Shown here one piece after another: positions 1 through 12,209 of a stretch of 64,000 nucleotides of DNA; positions within the stretch are counted from its first letter, which is position 1, and every line of letters starts with the position of its first letter. The notes beneath the pieces were generated by a model, which was not told where the DNA came from, did not search any database, and saw only the letters and a list, made by a program, of their open reading frames with translations. The position numbers were made by a program, and so were the translations under genes. The stretch covers positions 183,110-247,109 of the forward strand of contig NZ_BOML01000002.1 in assembly GCF_016862175.1 (NCBI RefSeq), written 5' to 3'. Source of the stretch: Paractinoplanes durhamensis. GTDB lineage: Bacteria > Actinomycetota > Actinomycetes > Mycobacteriales > Micromonosporaceae.

Positions 1-2
1 AC

Positions 3-2170
<2,168 letters not shown>

Positions 2171-2206
2171 GGTCACGGGGTCCAAGGTTAGCCGGGTCGC
2201 ACTCGT

Positions 2207-3538
2207 CTATCGCTGGGGGAACTGGGCCTCGTCGAACGGACCCACCATGGCCAGCGACATCGGCTGAGCGAGGATCTCCGCGGCGATCGCGTCGACCTCG
2301 GCGGCGGTGACCGCGTCGACCCGGACGAGCATCTCGTCGACGCTCATCCAGTCGCCGTAGAGCAGCTCCGACTTGGCCAGCCGGCTCATCCGGGAACCCG
2401 AGTCCTCGAGCCCCAGCACGTACGCTCCCTTGACCATGCCCTTGCCCCGGGCGATCTCCTCGGCCGTCAGGCCGTCGTTCGCCACCCGCTCCAGCTCGGC
2501 GCGGGTCAGGTCGAGGACCTCCTCGACCTTGCCGGGCGCGCAGCCGGCGTAGACGCCGAACAGGCCGGCGTCGGCGTACTGGCTGGCGTAGGAGTAGACC
2601 GAGTAGGCGAGCCCGCGCTTCTCCCGGATCTCCTGGAAGAGGCGGCTGGACATGCCGCCGCCGAGCACGTTGTTGAGCACGCCCAGGGCGAACCGGCGCT
2701 CGTCGTTACGACCGATGCCGACGCCGCCGAGCACCACGTGCGCCTGCTCGCTGTCCCGGTTGCGGACGACCGTGTGCGGCTTCTGGTGCCGGACCCGCTT
2801 GTTGCCGACCCGCGGGGCGGCCGGCGCGGCCGGGGCACTGTCCAGCGCACTGCCGGCCAGCGCCCTACGCACCAGCCGGACCACCGTCGCGTGGTCCAGG
2901 TTGCCCGCCGCCGCGATCACGATCTGCGGCGCCGTGTAGCGGCGCCGGTAGAAGCCGTTGATCTGGTTGCGGGTCATCGGGGTGATCGACTCCTCGGTCC
3001 CCGAGATGAGCCGGCCCAGCGGGTGGTCACCGAAGATCGCCTCGGTGAAGATGTCGTGCACCTCGTCGCCGGGCTCGTCCTCGTGCATGGCGATCTCTTC
3101 GAGGATCACGCCGCGCTCGGTCTCCACGTCGGCCGGTTCGAGGATCGAGTCGGCCACCGCGTCACAGAGCACGTCCACCGCGAGCGGCAGGTCCTCGTCC
3201 AGCACCCGCGCGTAGTAGCAGGTGTATTCCTTCGTGGTGAAGGCGTTGGTCTCGCCGCCGACGGCCTCGATCTCGGCCGAGATCTGCAGCGCGGTGCGCT
3301 TGTGAGTGCCCTTGAAGAGCAGGTGCTCGAGGAAGTGCGAGGCACCGGACATGGCCGACGTCTCGTCCCGGGAGCCGATCCCGACCCAGACGCCGAGCGA
3401 GGCGCTCCGGGTGCTCGGGATCGCCTCGGTGACGATGCGCAGGCCGCTGGGCAGAACGGTGCGCTTGACGCCGTCCTGCAGGGTCTTGGTCACGACGCGG
3501 GCCGGCCTCTCGGCCGGCCCGCTCGAACTCGCTGTCAC
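2207..3538 (-). CDS. M16-family zinc metallopeptidase (PepR-like)
   Basis: This 443-residue protein carries the inverted zinc site HxxEH (HFLEHLLFKG, around residue 67), a downstream glutamate region (ETERGVILEEIAMHEDEPGD), and the C-terminal R/Y substrate-binding segment GGGMSSRLFQEIREKRGLAYSVYSY. These define mitochondrial-processing-peptidase-like M16 proteins, which are conserved directly downstream of pnp in actinobacteria. Its GTG start follows the pnp stop by six bases, so the two are co-transcribed. The physiological substrate is unknown, and a role in peptide turnover is only family-level inference. Confidence 0.92.
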   Translation of the reverse strand: MTASSSGPAERPARVVTKTLQDGVKRTVLPSGLRIVTEAIPSTRSASLGVWVGIGSRDETSAMSGASHFLEHLLFKGTHKRTALQISAEIEAVGGETNAFTTKEYTCYYARVLDEDLPLAVDVLCDAVADSILEPADVETERGVILEEIAMHEDEPGDEVHDIFTEAIFGDHPLGRLISGTEESITPMTRNQINGFYRRRYTAPQIVIAAAGNLDHATVVRLVRRALAGSALDSAPAAPAAPRVGNKRVRHQKPHTVVRNRDSEQAHVVLGGVGIGRNDERRFALGVLNNVLGGGMSSRLFQEIREKRGLAYSVYSYASQYADAGLFGVYAGCAPGKVEEVLDLTRAELERVANDGLTAEEIARGKGMVKGAYVLGLEDSGSRMSRLAKSELLYGDWMSVDEMLVRVDAVTAAEVDAIAAEILAQPMSLAMVGPFDEAQFPQR

Positions 3539-3544
3539 GTGTTT

Positions 3545-5881
3545 TTACTCGCGGGGGGCGCTGCCGCGGTCATTGCTGGACCGCTGGCGACGACGGCGCG
3601 GCTCGCCGCCGGCGTCACCCTCCCGGCGCGGGCCACGGTCCTCGCGCGGCGCGCGCGCCTCCCGGGGAGCACCACCCTCGGCCGGAGCCGGGGCCTCCTC
3701 GCCCTCCGGGCGGACCTTGTCGAGGTAGATCTTGCCGCGGGCATCGATGTCCGCGATCTGCACCTCGACCTTGTCGCCGACGTTCAGGAAGTCCTCGACC
3801 TTGTCGACCCGCTTGCCGTCGCCCACCTTGGAGATGTGCAGCAGGCCGTCGCGGCCCGGCAGCAGCGAGATGAACGCGCCGAACGCGGCCGTCTTCACCA
3901 CGGTGCCGAGGAACTTGTCGCCGGCCTTCGGCATCGTCGGGTTGGCGATGGCGTTGATCCGCTCGACCGCGGCCTCGGCCGACGGGCCGTTGGTCGCGCC
4001 GACGTAGATCGTGCCGTCGTCCTCGATGGAGATGTCGGCGCCGGTCTCGTCCTGGATCGCGTTGATGGTCTGGCCCTTCGGGCCGATCACCATGCCGATC
4101 TTGTCGACCGGGATCTTCACCGTGGTGACGCGCGGGGCGTACTCGCTCATCTCGGCCGGCGCGTTGATCGCCGCCTCCATGACCCCGAGGATCGTGGCGC
4201 GGGCCTCGTGCGCCTGCTGCAGAGCACCGGCCAGCACGTCCGACGGGATGCCGTCGAGCTTGGTGTCCAGCTGCAGGGCGGTGACGAACTCGCTGGTGCC
4301 GGCGACCTTGAAGTCCATGTCACCGAACGCGTCCTCGGCGCCGAGGATGTCGGTCAGCGCGACGTACTGCGTCTTGCCGTCGACCTCGTCGGAGATGAGG
4401 CCCATCGCGATGCCGGCGACCGGCGCCTTCAGCGGCACACCGGCGGAGAGCAGGGCCAGCGTCGAGGCACAGACCGAGCCCATCGACGTCGAGCCGTTCG
4501 AGCTCAGCGCCTCGGAGACCTGCCGGATCGCGTACGGGAACTCCTCGCGCGACGGCAGCACCGGCACGAGCGCCCGCTCGGCGAGCGCGCCGTGGCCGAT
4601 CTCGCGGCGCTTCGGCGAGCCGACCCGGCCGGTCTCACCGGTCGAGTACGGCGGGAAGTTGTAGTTGTGCATGTAGCGCTTGGACTTCTCCGGCGCCAGG
4701 GTGTCCAGCGACTGCTCCAGGCGCAGCATGTTCAGCGTGGTGACACCCAGGATCTGGGTCTCGCCGCGCTCGAACAGCGCCGAGCCGTGCACCCGCGGCA
4801 GCACGCCGACCTGGGCGGACAGCGGGCGGATGTCGCGCGGGCCGCGGCCGTCGATGCGGATCTGCTCGCGCAGGACGCGGTTGCGGACCTCGGACTTGGT
4901 CAGCGACCGGAACGCGGCGCTGATCTCCTTCTCGCGACCCTCGAACTGGGCGTCGAGCGTCTCGTGCGCCTTGGCCTTGATGCGGTCGAGGGCTTCCTCG
5001 CGCTCGGCCTTGCCGGAGATGGTCAGCGCCTCGGCGGTCTCCCCGCGGACGAGGTCGGCCACGGCGGTGAAGGCGTCGTCTTGGTAGTCCAGGAAGACCG
5101 GGTAGTCGGCGACCGGCTTGGCGGCGATCTCGGCCAGCTCGCTCTGCGCGCGGCACAGCTCGCGGATGGCCGGCTTGGCGGCCTCGAGGCCGCTGGCGAC
5201 GACCTCCTCGGTCGGCGCGACCGCGCCGGCCTGGATCAGCTTGATCGCGTGCGGGGTGGCCTCGGCCTCGACCATCATGATCGCGACGTCGCCGTCGGCG
5301 AGGACGCGACCGGCGACCACCATGTCGAAGGTGGCCCGCTCGAGCTCCTCAAGGGTCGGGAACGCGACCCACTGGCCCTCGACGTGGGCAACCCGGGTCG
5401 AGCCGACCGGGCCGCTGAACGGCAGGCCGGAAAGCTTGGTCGACATCGAGGCGCCGTTCATGGCGACCACGTCGTACGGGTGCTGCGGGTCGAGCGCGAG
5501 GACGGTCTCGACGACCTGGACCTCGTTGCGCAGGCCCTTGGTGAACGACGGGCGCAGCGGCCGGTCGATCAGGCGGCAGGTGAGGATGGCGTCCTCGCTG
5601 GGGCGGCCCTCGCGGCGGAAGAACGAGCCGGGGATGCGGCCGGCCGCGTACATCCGCTCCTCGACGTCGACCGTCAGCGGGAAGAAGTCGAAGTGCTCCT
5701 TCGGCGCCTTGCTGGCGGTGGTCGCGGAGAGGACAACGGTCTCGCCCAGCTGGACGATGACCGAGCCGGCGGCCTGCTTGGCCAGGCGGCCGGTGGAGAA
5801 GGTGATCTCGCGAGTGCCGAACGCGCCGTTGTCGATAACGGCGGTACGCGAGTCGGTGCCGAGAGCGTTTTGCTCTGTCAT
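3545..5881 (-). CDS. pnp: polyribonucleotide nucleotidyltransferase / guanosine pentaphosphate synthetase
   Basis: PNPase degrades RNA phosphorolytically from the 3' end and can polymerise tails; actinobacterial enzymes have also been linked to (p)ppGpp synthesis. In order: two RNase PH-like domains around an alpha-helical linker, a KH domain with GPKGQTIN, an S1 domain ([17 protein letters not shown]), and an Arg/Gly/Glu-rich tail of about 60 residues. I start at the ATG at 5881 (MTEQNALG), giving 778 residues; an AAGGAG motif lies 12 bases upstream, whereas the longer GTG at 5923 has no ribosome-binding site. The leader holds a CCCAGG/CCTGGG hairpin (5962-5981), a possible site of the autoregulation known for pnp. 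Confidence 0.97.
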   Translation of the reverse strand: MTEQNALGTDSRTAVIDNGAFGTREITFSTGRLAKQAAGSVIVQLGETVVLSATTASKAPKEHFDFFPLTVDVEERMYAAGRIPGSFFRREGRPSEDAILTCRLIDRPLRPSFTKGLRNEVQVVETVLALDPQHPYDVVAMNGASMSTKLSGLPFSGPVGSTRVAHVEGQWVAFPTLEELERATFDMVVAGRVLADGDVAIMMVEAEATPHAIKLIQAGAVAPTEEVVASGLEAAKPAIRELCRAQSELAEIAAKPVADYPVFLDYQDDAFTAVADLVRGETAEALTISGKAEREEALDRIKAKAHETLDAQFEGREKEISAAFRSLTKSEVRNRVLREQIRIDGRGPRDIRPLSAQVGVLPRVHGSALFERGETQILGVTTLNMLRLEQSLDTLAPEKSKRYMHNYNFPPYSTGETGRVGSPKRREIGHGALAERALVPVLPSREEFPYAIRQVSEALSSNGSTSMGSVCASTLALLSAGVPLKAPVAGIAMGLISDEVDGKTQYVALTDILGAEDAFGDMDFKVAGTSEFVTALQLDTKLDGIPSDVLAGALQQAHEARATILGVMEAAINAPAEMSEYAPRVTTVKIPVDKIGMVIGPKGQTINAIQDETGADISIEDDGTIYVGATNGPSAEAAVERINAIANPTMPKAGDKFLGTVVKTAAFGAFISLLPGRDGLLHISKVGDGKRVDKVEDFLNVGDKVEVQIADIDARGKIYLDKVRPEGEEAPAPAEGGAPREARAPREDRGPRREGDAGGEPRRRRQRSSNDRGSAPRE

Positions 5882-6044
5882 GTTGGTGCGGTACTCCTTC
5901 GTCGAGGACCCGGCGGTCTTCACAGCGCGGTGTTCAGGCTGGCCGGTCTTCGATCGAAGTGCCCAGGATGTAGAGCCTGGGAACCACTACCGAGGACCGG
6001 TGTCTGTCTTGGCCTGCGAACCGCGCGGGTCCGTGGGTAAAGCT

Positions 6045-6074
6045 AGGGGGAGCGGCCCGGTGGCCACTCCCCCT
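6045..6074 (-). terminator. hairpin terminator after rpsO
   Basis: Perfect 8-bp inverted repeat AGGGGGAG / CTCCCCCT with a 14-base spacer that can itself pair through GGCC, lying six bases past the rpsO stop. Only a short T run follows on the minus strand, as is common for actinobacterial terminators. It may be partial, allowing some read-through into pnp. Confidence 0.55.
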
Positions 6075-6079
6075 CAGGC

Positions 6080-6349
6080 TTATCGGCGCAGGCCGAGACG
6101 CTCGATGAGCGTCCGGTAGCGCGCGATGTCCTTCTTCTGCACGTAGTTGAGCAGTCGGCGGCGGCGGCCGACCAGCAGCAGCAGGCCACGCCGGCTGTGG
6201 TGGTCGTGCTTGTGCACCTTCAGGTGCTCGGTGAGGTCTGCGATCCGCTTGGTCAGCATCGCGACCTGCACCTCGGGCGATCCGGTGTCGCCGTCCTGCG
6301 CCTTGTACTCGTCGATGATCTTGTTCTTGGTCTCTTGATCGAGCGCCAT
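6080..6349 (-). CDS. rpsO: 30S ribosomal protein S15
   Basis: An 89-residue protein of exactly the usual S15 length, binding 16S rRNA in the central domain. Recognisable segments are [61 protein letters not shown] and the C-terminal [13 protein letters not shown]. The ATG at 6349 is preceded by GGAG four bases upstream; the frame extends further without a supported start. It sits in the conserved ribF-rpsO-pnp order, with a hairpin after its stop. S15 often represses its own translation, but no specific leader structure could be confirmed here. Confidence 0.98.
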   Translation of the reverse strand: MALDQETKNKIIDEYKAQDGDTGSPEVQVAMLTKRIADLTEHLKVHKHDHHSRRGLLLLVGRRRRLLNYVQKKDIARYRTLIERLGLRR

Positions 6350-6464
6350 ATTCTCCGAACTTCTGTGTTGCCGGTAATCAACGGTAGTCCGCACCCGCGG
6401 CGTCGGGCAGGCACGCGGAACCGGTCGTTGGGAAAGCCAACGTCGTGTCAACCCTACCAGGGGG

Positions 6465-7397
6465 TCATTGGACCAGCGCGCGGGTCTCTTCCACGTCCTG
6501 GCGGATCTGCGCCACCAGCGGTTCGATGCCGTCGTAGACCCGCTGTTCGCGCAGGTGGGCGACGAAATCGAGGCTGACCCGCTCGCCGTAGAGATCGCCC
6601 TCGAAGTCCAGCACGTAGGCCTCGACCCGGCGTTCGCGGCCGGAGAAGGTGGGATTGGTGCCGATCGACACGCTGGCCGGGTGCCGGCCCGCGTGCTCGC
6701 CGCCGCGGATCAGCCAGGCCGCGTAGACCCCGTCGGCCGGCACCGCCGCGTAGCGGTGCGTCATCAGGTTGGCGGTCGGGAAGCCGATCTCCCGGCCGCG
6801 CTGGTCACCGCGGACCACCACGCCGGCCAGGCGGTGCGGCCGGCCGAGTGCGGCGGCGGCGGCGCGCACGTCCCCGGCGTCGACACAACTGCGGATGTAC
6901 GTCGAGGAGAAGACCAGCCCGTCCGCCGAGACCAGGGCCGCGTCCTCGACCGTGAAGCCGAAGGACCGCCCGAGCCGCTCCAGCAGCCCGATGTCGCCGG
7001 CCGCCCGGTGCCCGAACCGGAAGTTGTCGCCGACCACCACGACCGCCGCGTGCAGCGCCTCGACCAGCACGTCGTGCACGAACGCCTCGGGCGACAGGTG
7101 CGAGAAGGCCGGGGTGAACGGCACCACGCAGAGCGCATCGACGCCGAGCTGTTCCATCAGCTCGGCCTTGCGCACCGGCTCGGTGAGCACCGCCGGGTGC
7201 GAGCCCGGGCGCACCACCTCGGCCGGGTGCGGGTCGAAGGTCATCACCACCGACTGCAGGCCGAGGTCGCGGGCCCGTTTCACGGTGTGCCCGATGATCG
7301 ACTGGTGGCCGCGGTGCACGCCGTCGAAGACGCCGATCGTGACCACCGATCGGCCCCACCCGCCGGGCACCGACTCGTAGCCCCGCCACCGCTGCAT
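6465..7397 (-). CDS. ribF: bifunctional riboflavin kinase / FAD synthetase
   Basis: RibF phosphorylates riboflavin to FMN and adenylates FMN to FAD. The N-terminal nucleotidyltransferase domain shows [14 protein letters not shown] (HxGH-type motif), then [15 protein letters not shown] and the STYIR segment; the C-terminal kinase domain shows GFPTANL and later [18 protein letters not shown]. The ATG at 7397 (MQRWRGY) gives 310 residues, the family norm, with GGAAG five bases upstream. The longer GTG-type start at 7472 would add low-complexity sequence and approach the divergent kinase gene. It is in the conserved position next to rpsO but separated from truB by an inserted two-component pair. 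Confidence 0.96.
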   Translation of the reverse strand: MQRWRGYESVPGGWGRSVVTIGVFDGVHRGHQSIIGHTVKRARDLGLQSVVMTFDPHPAEVVRPGSHPAVLTEPVRKAELMEQLGVDALCVVPFTPAFSHLSPEAFVHDVLVEALHAAVVVVGDNFRFGHRAAGDIGLLERLGRSFGFTVEDAALVSADGLVFSSTYIRSCVDAGDVRAAAAALGRPHRLAGVVVRGDQRGREIGFPTANLMTHRYAAVPADGVYAAWLIRGGEHAGRHPASVSIGTNPTFSGRERRVEAYVLDFEGDLYGERVSLDFVAHLREQRVYDGIEPLVAQIRQDVEETRALVQ

Positions 7398-7501
7398 GTC
7401 GCTTCCGTCCGGCCGTCGTTCCGGCACCTTTTCCGGCGCCTTTTCCGGGGCACAGCGTATCGGTCTTACCAAGCGCCCGAAACGCTACGATTAGCAGCGA
7501 T

Positions 7502-9415
7502 ATGCGCGTTGAGTGGAGTGTGCTGGTCCTGCTCGCGGCGGAATTCACCTTCACGGTGCTTTTCCTTCGCGCTCTGGGCGGCTACCTCCTGCGCCGGGAC
7601 TCCCTGCAGGGCAACGTCACGCTGGTCTTCCTGCCCTGCACGGTGTTCTTCGGGGTGGACATCGCCCGCCGGATCAACGGCGGCACTTTGCCGATGTACA
7701 TCGGCATCGCCACCACCACGATCCTGCTCGCCCAGCCCTACCTCACCGTCCGGCTGGCGGCCCGGCTGCGCGGGGTGCCGCGCTGGCTCGACCGGCTGGT
7801 GCTCTGCGCGTACGTCGGCCTGGCCGTTCCGCTGCTGCTGGCGCCGCGCCCGCTGAGCCCGAGCGCGCTGATCGCGATGACGGTCGGCTTCAGCCTGAGC
7901 GAGGTGGTCGCGGCCGCCCTGCTCTGGGGCAAGGCCCGCACCCGGTCCGGCGCCAACCGGGCCCGGCTGACCATCGCCGCCGCCGCCACCCTCACCTTCG
8001 CCGGCATGATCGTCCTGGTCGCCCTCGGTGCCCTGCACGGCGCCCAGCTGACCGCCGCGAGCCGGCTCCTCGCCCTGCTCAGCGGCCTCGGCTACCTGGT
8101 CGCCTTCATGCCCTCGCGCTGGGTGCGGCGGATGTTCTCGACCAGCGCGGCCTGGCACGTCTCCGAGCGACTGCTGCACGCCCCCGTGCAGTCACCCGCC
8201 CAGGCCTGGCAGACGTACGCCGAGATCATGCGCGAGCAGACCGGTGCCGACGCGGTCGCCGTGCTCCTGCCCCGCCCGGACGGCCAGCTCGCGCAGAGCG
8301 CCTACGCCGGCCCGCCGCTGCCCGACGTCATCCAGGTCGACGCGGCCGACGTCACCGCGCTGGTCCGGGCCGGCCGCCCGGCCCGGCTGCGCGAGGGCGC
8401 ACCGGCCCTGGTCGCGCACTACGGCGACCACCTGCGCGACGACTTCGTCACGGTGCTGGCGATGCCGGTCCCGCCGGACGTCGACGGCGCCGTGCTCCTG
8501 TTCAACCGGCACCGCACCCTGTTCCGCGACGACGACCTGCGGCTGCTGGCCGAGCTCGGCGGCCAGGCCGGCGTCCTCGCCGAGCGGCAGGCCGTGATGG
8601 ACGCGCAGCACCGCCTCACCACCGAGCTGAGCGCGTCGGTCGAGGCGCTGACCGCGGCCAACCAGGCGAAGAGCGCGTTCCTCGCGAACATGAGCCACGA
8701 GCTGCGCACCCCGCTGAACGCGATCATCGGGTTCAGCGACCTGATGCGGGTCGAGGAACCGGAGGGCGACCGCCGCCGGGTCCCCGCCGAATGGGTAGAC
8801 CACATCCACACCAGCGGCCGGCATCTCCTCGGCCTGATCAACGACATCCTCGACCTCGCCAAGATCGAAGCCGGCCGGCTGGAGCTGCGCCTCATCCCGC
8901 TGCGGGTCGACACCGCCATCACCGAGCTGCTCACCGGCCTGTCCCCGCTCTTCACCACCAAGAACATCACCGTGCACACCGACCTGCCGGACGTGACCGC
9001 GCTCGCCGACCGGGTGCGCTTCCGCCAGATCGTGGAGAACCTGCTCTCCAACGCCATCAAATTCACCGAGCCCGGCGGTTCGGTCACGGTCTCGGCCAGG
9101 CAGGCCGGCGAGCAGGTGTACGTCTCGGTGGCCGATACCGGGGTGGGCATCGCCGTGGCGGACCAGAATCGGGTCTTCGAGGAGTTCCAGCAGGTCGGCG
9201 ACCCCGATCGGCAGCGGGCCGGCACCGGTCTCGGGCTGGCCCTCACCAAACGCCTCGCCGAGGCCCACGACGGCGAGATCACCCTCGACTCGGAGCTCGA
9301 CGTCGGCAGCACCTTCACCGTCCGGCTGCCCGCCGAGACCGTCCTGCCCGCATCGCACCCGACGACCCGCGAATCTGCGACCCGCGAAACAGTGACCGGA
9401 AGGAACCGACCATGA
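7502..9415 (+). CDS. membrane-bound hybrid-type sensor histidine kinase (GAF-HisKA-HATPase)
   Basis: This 637-residue protein has about seven hydrophobic N-terminal helices (residues 1-220) with no large extracellular domain, then a GAF-like segment (about 235-370), a short coiled coil, the HisKA dimerisation domain with ANMSHELRTPLNAIIGF (phospho-acceptor His near residue 400), and a HATPase domain with the N box VENLLSNAIKFTE, DTGVGI and GTGLGLALTKRL. It overlaps the receiver gene by four bases (ATGA), so the pair is one transcript. The sensed signal is unknown. The gene is on the opposite strand to its conserved neighbours truB and ribF. Confidence 0.93.
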   Translation: MRVEWSVLVLLAAEFTFTVLFLRALGGYLLRRDSLQGNVTLVFLPCTVFFGVDIARRINGGTLPMYIGIATTTILLAQPYLTVRLAARLRGVPRWLDRLVLCAYVGLAVPLLLAPRPLSPSALIAMTVGFSLSEVVAAALLWGKARTRSGANRARLTIAAAATLTFAGMIVLVALGALHGAQLTAASRLLALLSGLGYLVAFMPSRWVRRMFSTSAAWHVSERLLHAPVQSPAQAWQTYAEIMREQTGADAVAVLLPRPDGQLAQSAYAGPPLPDVIQVDAADVTALVRAGRPARLREGAPALVAHYGDHLRDDFVTVLAMPVPPDVDGAVLLFNRHRTLFRDDDLRLLAELGGQAGVLAERQAVMDAQHRLTTELSASVEALTAANQAKSAFLANMSHELRTPLNAIIGFSDLMRVEEPEGDRRRVPAEWVDHIHTSGRHLLGLINDILDLAKIEAGRLELRLIPLRVDTAITELLTGLSPLFTTKNITVHTDLPDVTALADRVRFRQIVENLLSNAIKFTEPGGSVTVSARQAGEQVYVSVADTGVGIAVADQNRVFEEFQQVGDPDRQRAGTGLGLALTKRLAEAHDGEITLDSELDVGSTFTVRLPAETVLPASHPTTRESATRETVTGRNRP

Positions 9416-9801
9416 GCACGATCCTGCTGGTCGAGGATGAGGAACTGAACCGGACCCTGGTCAAGGCGGTGCTGTCCCGGGCCGGCGTCGAGGCCGTGCG
9501 CGCGGCCTCGGTGCTGGACGCGACGAGCCTGTCGGCCGCCCGCGACCGCCTGCGCACCGACGACGTGGACCTGATCCTGCTGGACATGAACCTGCCCGAC
9601 GGCAACGGCCTCAACCTGGCCCGCGAGCTGGCCGCCGGCCTGCTCCCGCCGGACCGCCGCCGCCCGACCGTGGTCGCGGTGACCGCCAGCGTCCTGCCGC
9701 AGGACCGGGCCGCCGCGATCGAGGCCGGCTGCGACGACTTCCTGGACAAGCCCTACGCGGCGGCCGACCTGGTCGCCACGGTCGCCCGGCACCTCTCCTA
9801 G
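9412..9801 (+). CDS. single-domain response regulator
   Basis: A 129-residue protein consisting only of a receiver domain. It starts MSTILLVEDEELNRTL with the acidic pair, has the phospho-acceptor aspartate in LILLDMNLPDGNG (near residue 59), the switch threonine in VAVTAS and the conserved lysine in FLDKPY. The ATG is preceded by GGAAG and overlaps the kinase stop by four bases. With no output domain it probably relays phosphate to another protein or acts by protein contact, like CheY or DivK types. It ends four bases before the convergent truB stop. Confidence 0.95.
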   Translation: MSTILLVEDEELNRTLVKAVLSRAGVEAVRAASVLDATSLSAARDRLRTDDVDLILLDMNLPDGNGLNLARELAAGLLPPDRRRPTVVAVTASVLPQDRAAAIEAGCDDFLDKPYAAADLVATVARHLS

Positions 9802-9805
9802 CGAC

Positions 9806-10687
9806 TCAGGCGGGGGCCAGGACGATCTCGGCGCGGGCGCGGCCGTCGCGCTCCGACACGATGGCCAGGACGTCGCCGTCCGGGCCGTACACCGCGTACG
9901 GGCCGTCGATGCCGACCGGGGTGAGCGGGCCGCCGTGGCTGAGCACCCGGGCCTCCTCGTCGGTCGCCACGCGCTCCGGGAACGCCTGCCGGGCCGCCTC
10001 GGTCATGGACAGGCCGACCACGTCGGGGGCCCGCTCCTCCAGCTGTTCGAGGGTCAGCGCCTCGGCCAGCGACATGCGGCCCACCGCGGTCCGGCGCAGC
10101 GCGGTCAGGTGGCCGCCCACGCCGAGCGCCGTGCCCAGGTCCCGGGCGATCGCCCGGATGTAGGTGCCGGACGAGCAGTCGACGTCGATGTCCACGTCGA
10201 CCAGGTCGCCGTCCCGGCGGATCGCGAGGACGTCCAGGCGTGAGATCGTCACCCGGCGGGCCGGGATGTCGACGGTCTCCCCGTCGCGTACCCGCTTGTA
10301 AGCCCTCTCGCCGTTGATCTTGATCGCACTCACCGCGCTCGGCACCTGGTCGATCTCGCCCCGCTGGGCCGCCAGCCCGGCGTGGATCGCGTCGTCGCCG
10401 ACGCCGGCCGCCGGCACGGTCGCGGTGACGTCGCCCTCGGCGTCGTCGGTGATCGTGGTCTGCCCGAGCCGGATCGTCGCGGCGTAGCTCTTGCCCGCCC
10501 CGATCACGTAGGTGAGCAGCCGGGTGGCCCGGTTGACCCCGATGATCAGCACCCCGGTGGCCATCGGGTCGAGCGTGCCACCGTGCCCGACCCGCCGGGT
10601 CTTGGCCAGCCGCCGAATCCTCGCCACGACGTCGTGCGACGTCATGCCTGCCGGTTTGTCCACCACGATCAGCCCGTCCGCACTCAC
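9806..10687 (-). CDS. truB: tRNA pseudouridine(55) synthase
   Basis: TruB converts U55 of the tRNA T loop to pseudouridine. The 293-residue protein begins with GLIVVDKPAGMTSHDVV and has the catalytic motif GHGGTLDPMATGVL with Asp40; later segments include RLGQTTITDDAEG and DCSSGTYIRAIARDLG, plus a C-terminal PUA-like part. The start is GTG with a G-rich ribosome-binding region. It belongs to the rbfA-truB-ribF housekeeping group, though a MATE gene precedes it and an inserted two-component pair follows it here. Confidence 0.97.
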   Translation of the reverse strand: MSADGLIVVDKPAGMTSHDVVARIRRLAKTRRVGHGGTLDPMATGVLIIGVNRATRLLTYVIGAGKSYAATIRLGQTTITDDAEGDVTATVPAAGVGDDAIHAGLAAQRGEIDQVPSAVSAIKINGERAYKRVRDGETVDIPARRVTISRLDVLAIRRDGDLVDVDIDVDCSSGTYIRAIARDLGTALGVGGHLTALRRTAVGRMSLAEALTLEQLEERAPDVVGLSMTEAARQAFPERVATDEEARVLSHGGPLTPVGIDGPYAVYGPDGDVLAIVSERDGRARAEIVLAPA

Positions 10688-10740
10688 CCGCCCACCTTAG
10701 GGCCGACCGATCAACCGCCCGGGACTCACCCCGCCGCCCG

Positions 10741-10792
10741 GCCGGCCCGCGGAGCCGGCCCGCGGAGCCGGCCCGCCGAGCCTGCCCGCGGA
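10741..10792. repeat. four tandem copies of a 13-bp GC-rich unit
   Basis: Unit gccggcccgcgga, with two exact copies followed by two copies differing at one base each, filling most of the 115-base gap between the truB start and the MATE stop. It is palindrome-rich (CCGCGG) and may form secondary structure. Function unknown; it could be a replication-slippage product or serve as a weak terminator. Confidence 0.8.
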
Positions 10793-10802
10793 GTCGACGC
10801 GG

Positions 10803-12137
10803 TCAGCGGGTGGCGCCGAGCACCGCCCAACCGCCGGAGCGCCACCGCCACACCGTGGTCACGAAGCGGACCAGGATGAACAGGCCGAGGCCGGCCCACA
10901 CGCCGCCCAGGCCGAGGTCGAGCCAGTAGGCCAGCCAGATCGCCGGCAGGAAACCGAGCAGCGCCGACCCGAGCGTGAGGTTGCGCAGGTAGCGGATGTC
11001 CCCGGCGCCGATCAGCACACCGTCGAGGGCGTAGACGACCCCGGCGAACGGCATCAGGCCGACGAACCACGGCCACACGATCGCGGCCTGCTCGTGCACG
11101 GACGTGTCCGGCGTGAACCAGCCCGGCACCACCCCGGCGCCCGCCACCGCCAGCACCGCGAACCCGATCCCGGCGATGCCACCGGCGATCGTCACCCGGC
11201 GCGCGACGTCCCGGGCGCCCGCCGCGTCGCCGCCGCCCAGCGCCGCCCCGACCAGCGACTGCGCCGCGATCGCCACCGCGTCCAGCGCCAGCGCGCTGAA
11301 GAACCACAGCTGCAGGGCGATCTGGTGGGCACCGACCGCGGCCACCCCGAAGCGGGCCGCGACCGCGGTGGCGGAGAGGAAGCACGCCTGGAACGCGGCC
11401 CCGCGGATCAGCAGGTCCCGCCCGAGGGTCAGCTGCTGAAGGATGATCTGCGGCCGCGGCCGCAGCGCCCGGGTCTCCCGAATCAGCGCGGCCAGGAAGC
11501 AGCCGCCGGAGACCGTCTGCGCGATCACGTTGGCGACCGCGGAGCCGGTCAGCCCCCACCCGACCGGGTAGACCAGCACCGGGCAGAGGATCGCGGAGAG
11601 CACGTTGGCGCCCAGCACGAAGAACAGCGGCCGCCGGGTGTCCTGCACCCCGCGCATCCAGCCGTTGCCGGCGGCGGCGAGGAGGAGACCGGGCGCGCCG
11701 AGCGAGGCGACCCGCAGCCAGCCGGCCGCGGCGTCGGCGATGGCCGGATCACCGGCGAGGAGCGACGAGAGCGGCTCGGCGCCGGCCTGGGCCAGCACGA
11801 TCAGGAGTACGCCCATGGACAGCGCGAGCCAGGATGCCTGAACACCCTCGGCGACGGCCGCACCGCGTTCGCCGGCCCCGAAGCGCCGGGCCGCACGACC
11901 GGTCGTGCCGTAGGCCATGAGGTTGCCGAACCAGGCCGCCAGCGACATGACCGTCCCGCTGACCGCGACGGCGGCGAGCGGGATCCGGCCGAGGTGGCCG
12001 ACGACGGCGGTGTCGACGAGAACGTAGAGCGGCTCGGCCGCCAGCACCACGAGGGCGGGCGCGGCGAGCCGGGCGATCCCGCGAGCCCCGACGCGGGTGG
12101 GCTCAGGACGTGCTGCGGGCTGGGCAGGCGGGCTCAT
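10803..12137 (-). CDS. MATE-family efflux transporter (DinF-like)
   Basis: A 444-residue polytopic protein with about twelve hydrophobic helices in two similar halves. Recognisable MATE segments include the N-terminal ALVVLAAEPLYVLVDTAVVG, the GVQDTRRPLFF stretch and the second-half AAFQACFLSATAVAARFG and AHQIALQLW. The family exports cationic drugs or metabolites in exchange for Na+ or H+. The ATG at 12137 is preferred over TTG at 12143; neither has a strong ribosome-binding site. A DinF-like MATE gene between rbfA/nrnA and truB is common in actinobacteria. Substrate unknown. Confidence 0.93.
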   Translation of the reverse strand: MSPPAQPAARPEPTRVGARGIARLAAPALVVLAAEPLYVLVDTAVVGHLGRIPLAAVAVSGTVMSLAAWFGNLMAYGTTGRAARRFGAGERGAAVAEGVQASWLALSMGVLLIVLAQAGAEPLSSLLAGDPAIADAAAGWLRVASLGAPGLLLAAAGNGWMRGVQDTRRPLFFVLGANVLSAILCPVLVYPVGWGLTGSAVANVIAQTVSGGCFLAALIRETRALRPRPQIILQQLTLGRDLLIRGAAFQACFLSATAVAARFGVAAVGAHQIALQLWFFSALALDAVAIAAQSLVGAALGGGDAAGARDVARRVTIAGGIAGIGFAVLAVAGAGVVPGWFTPDTSVHEQAAIVWPWFVGLMPFAGVVYALDGVLIGAGDIRYLRNLTLGSALLGFLPAIWLAYWLDLGLGGVWAGLGLFILVRFVTTVWRWRSGGWAVLGATR

Positions 12138-12209
12138 GGACAACCATGATGCCCGCCCGGCCGTAAGGCATGCAATGCAGTTGAGTGCTTACCAACTGCT
12201 GCCGACCTG

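Noticed and set aside
2738..6040. 1,100-codon plus-strand frame opposite pnp and the M16 gene
   Set aside because: Antisense shadow of two well-recognised genes in high-GC DNA; Arg/Val/Leu-rich with no domain.
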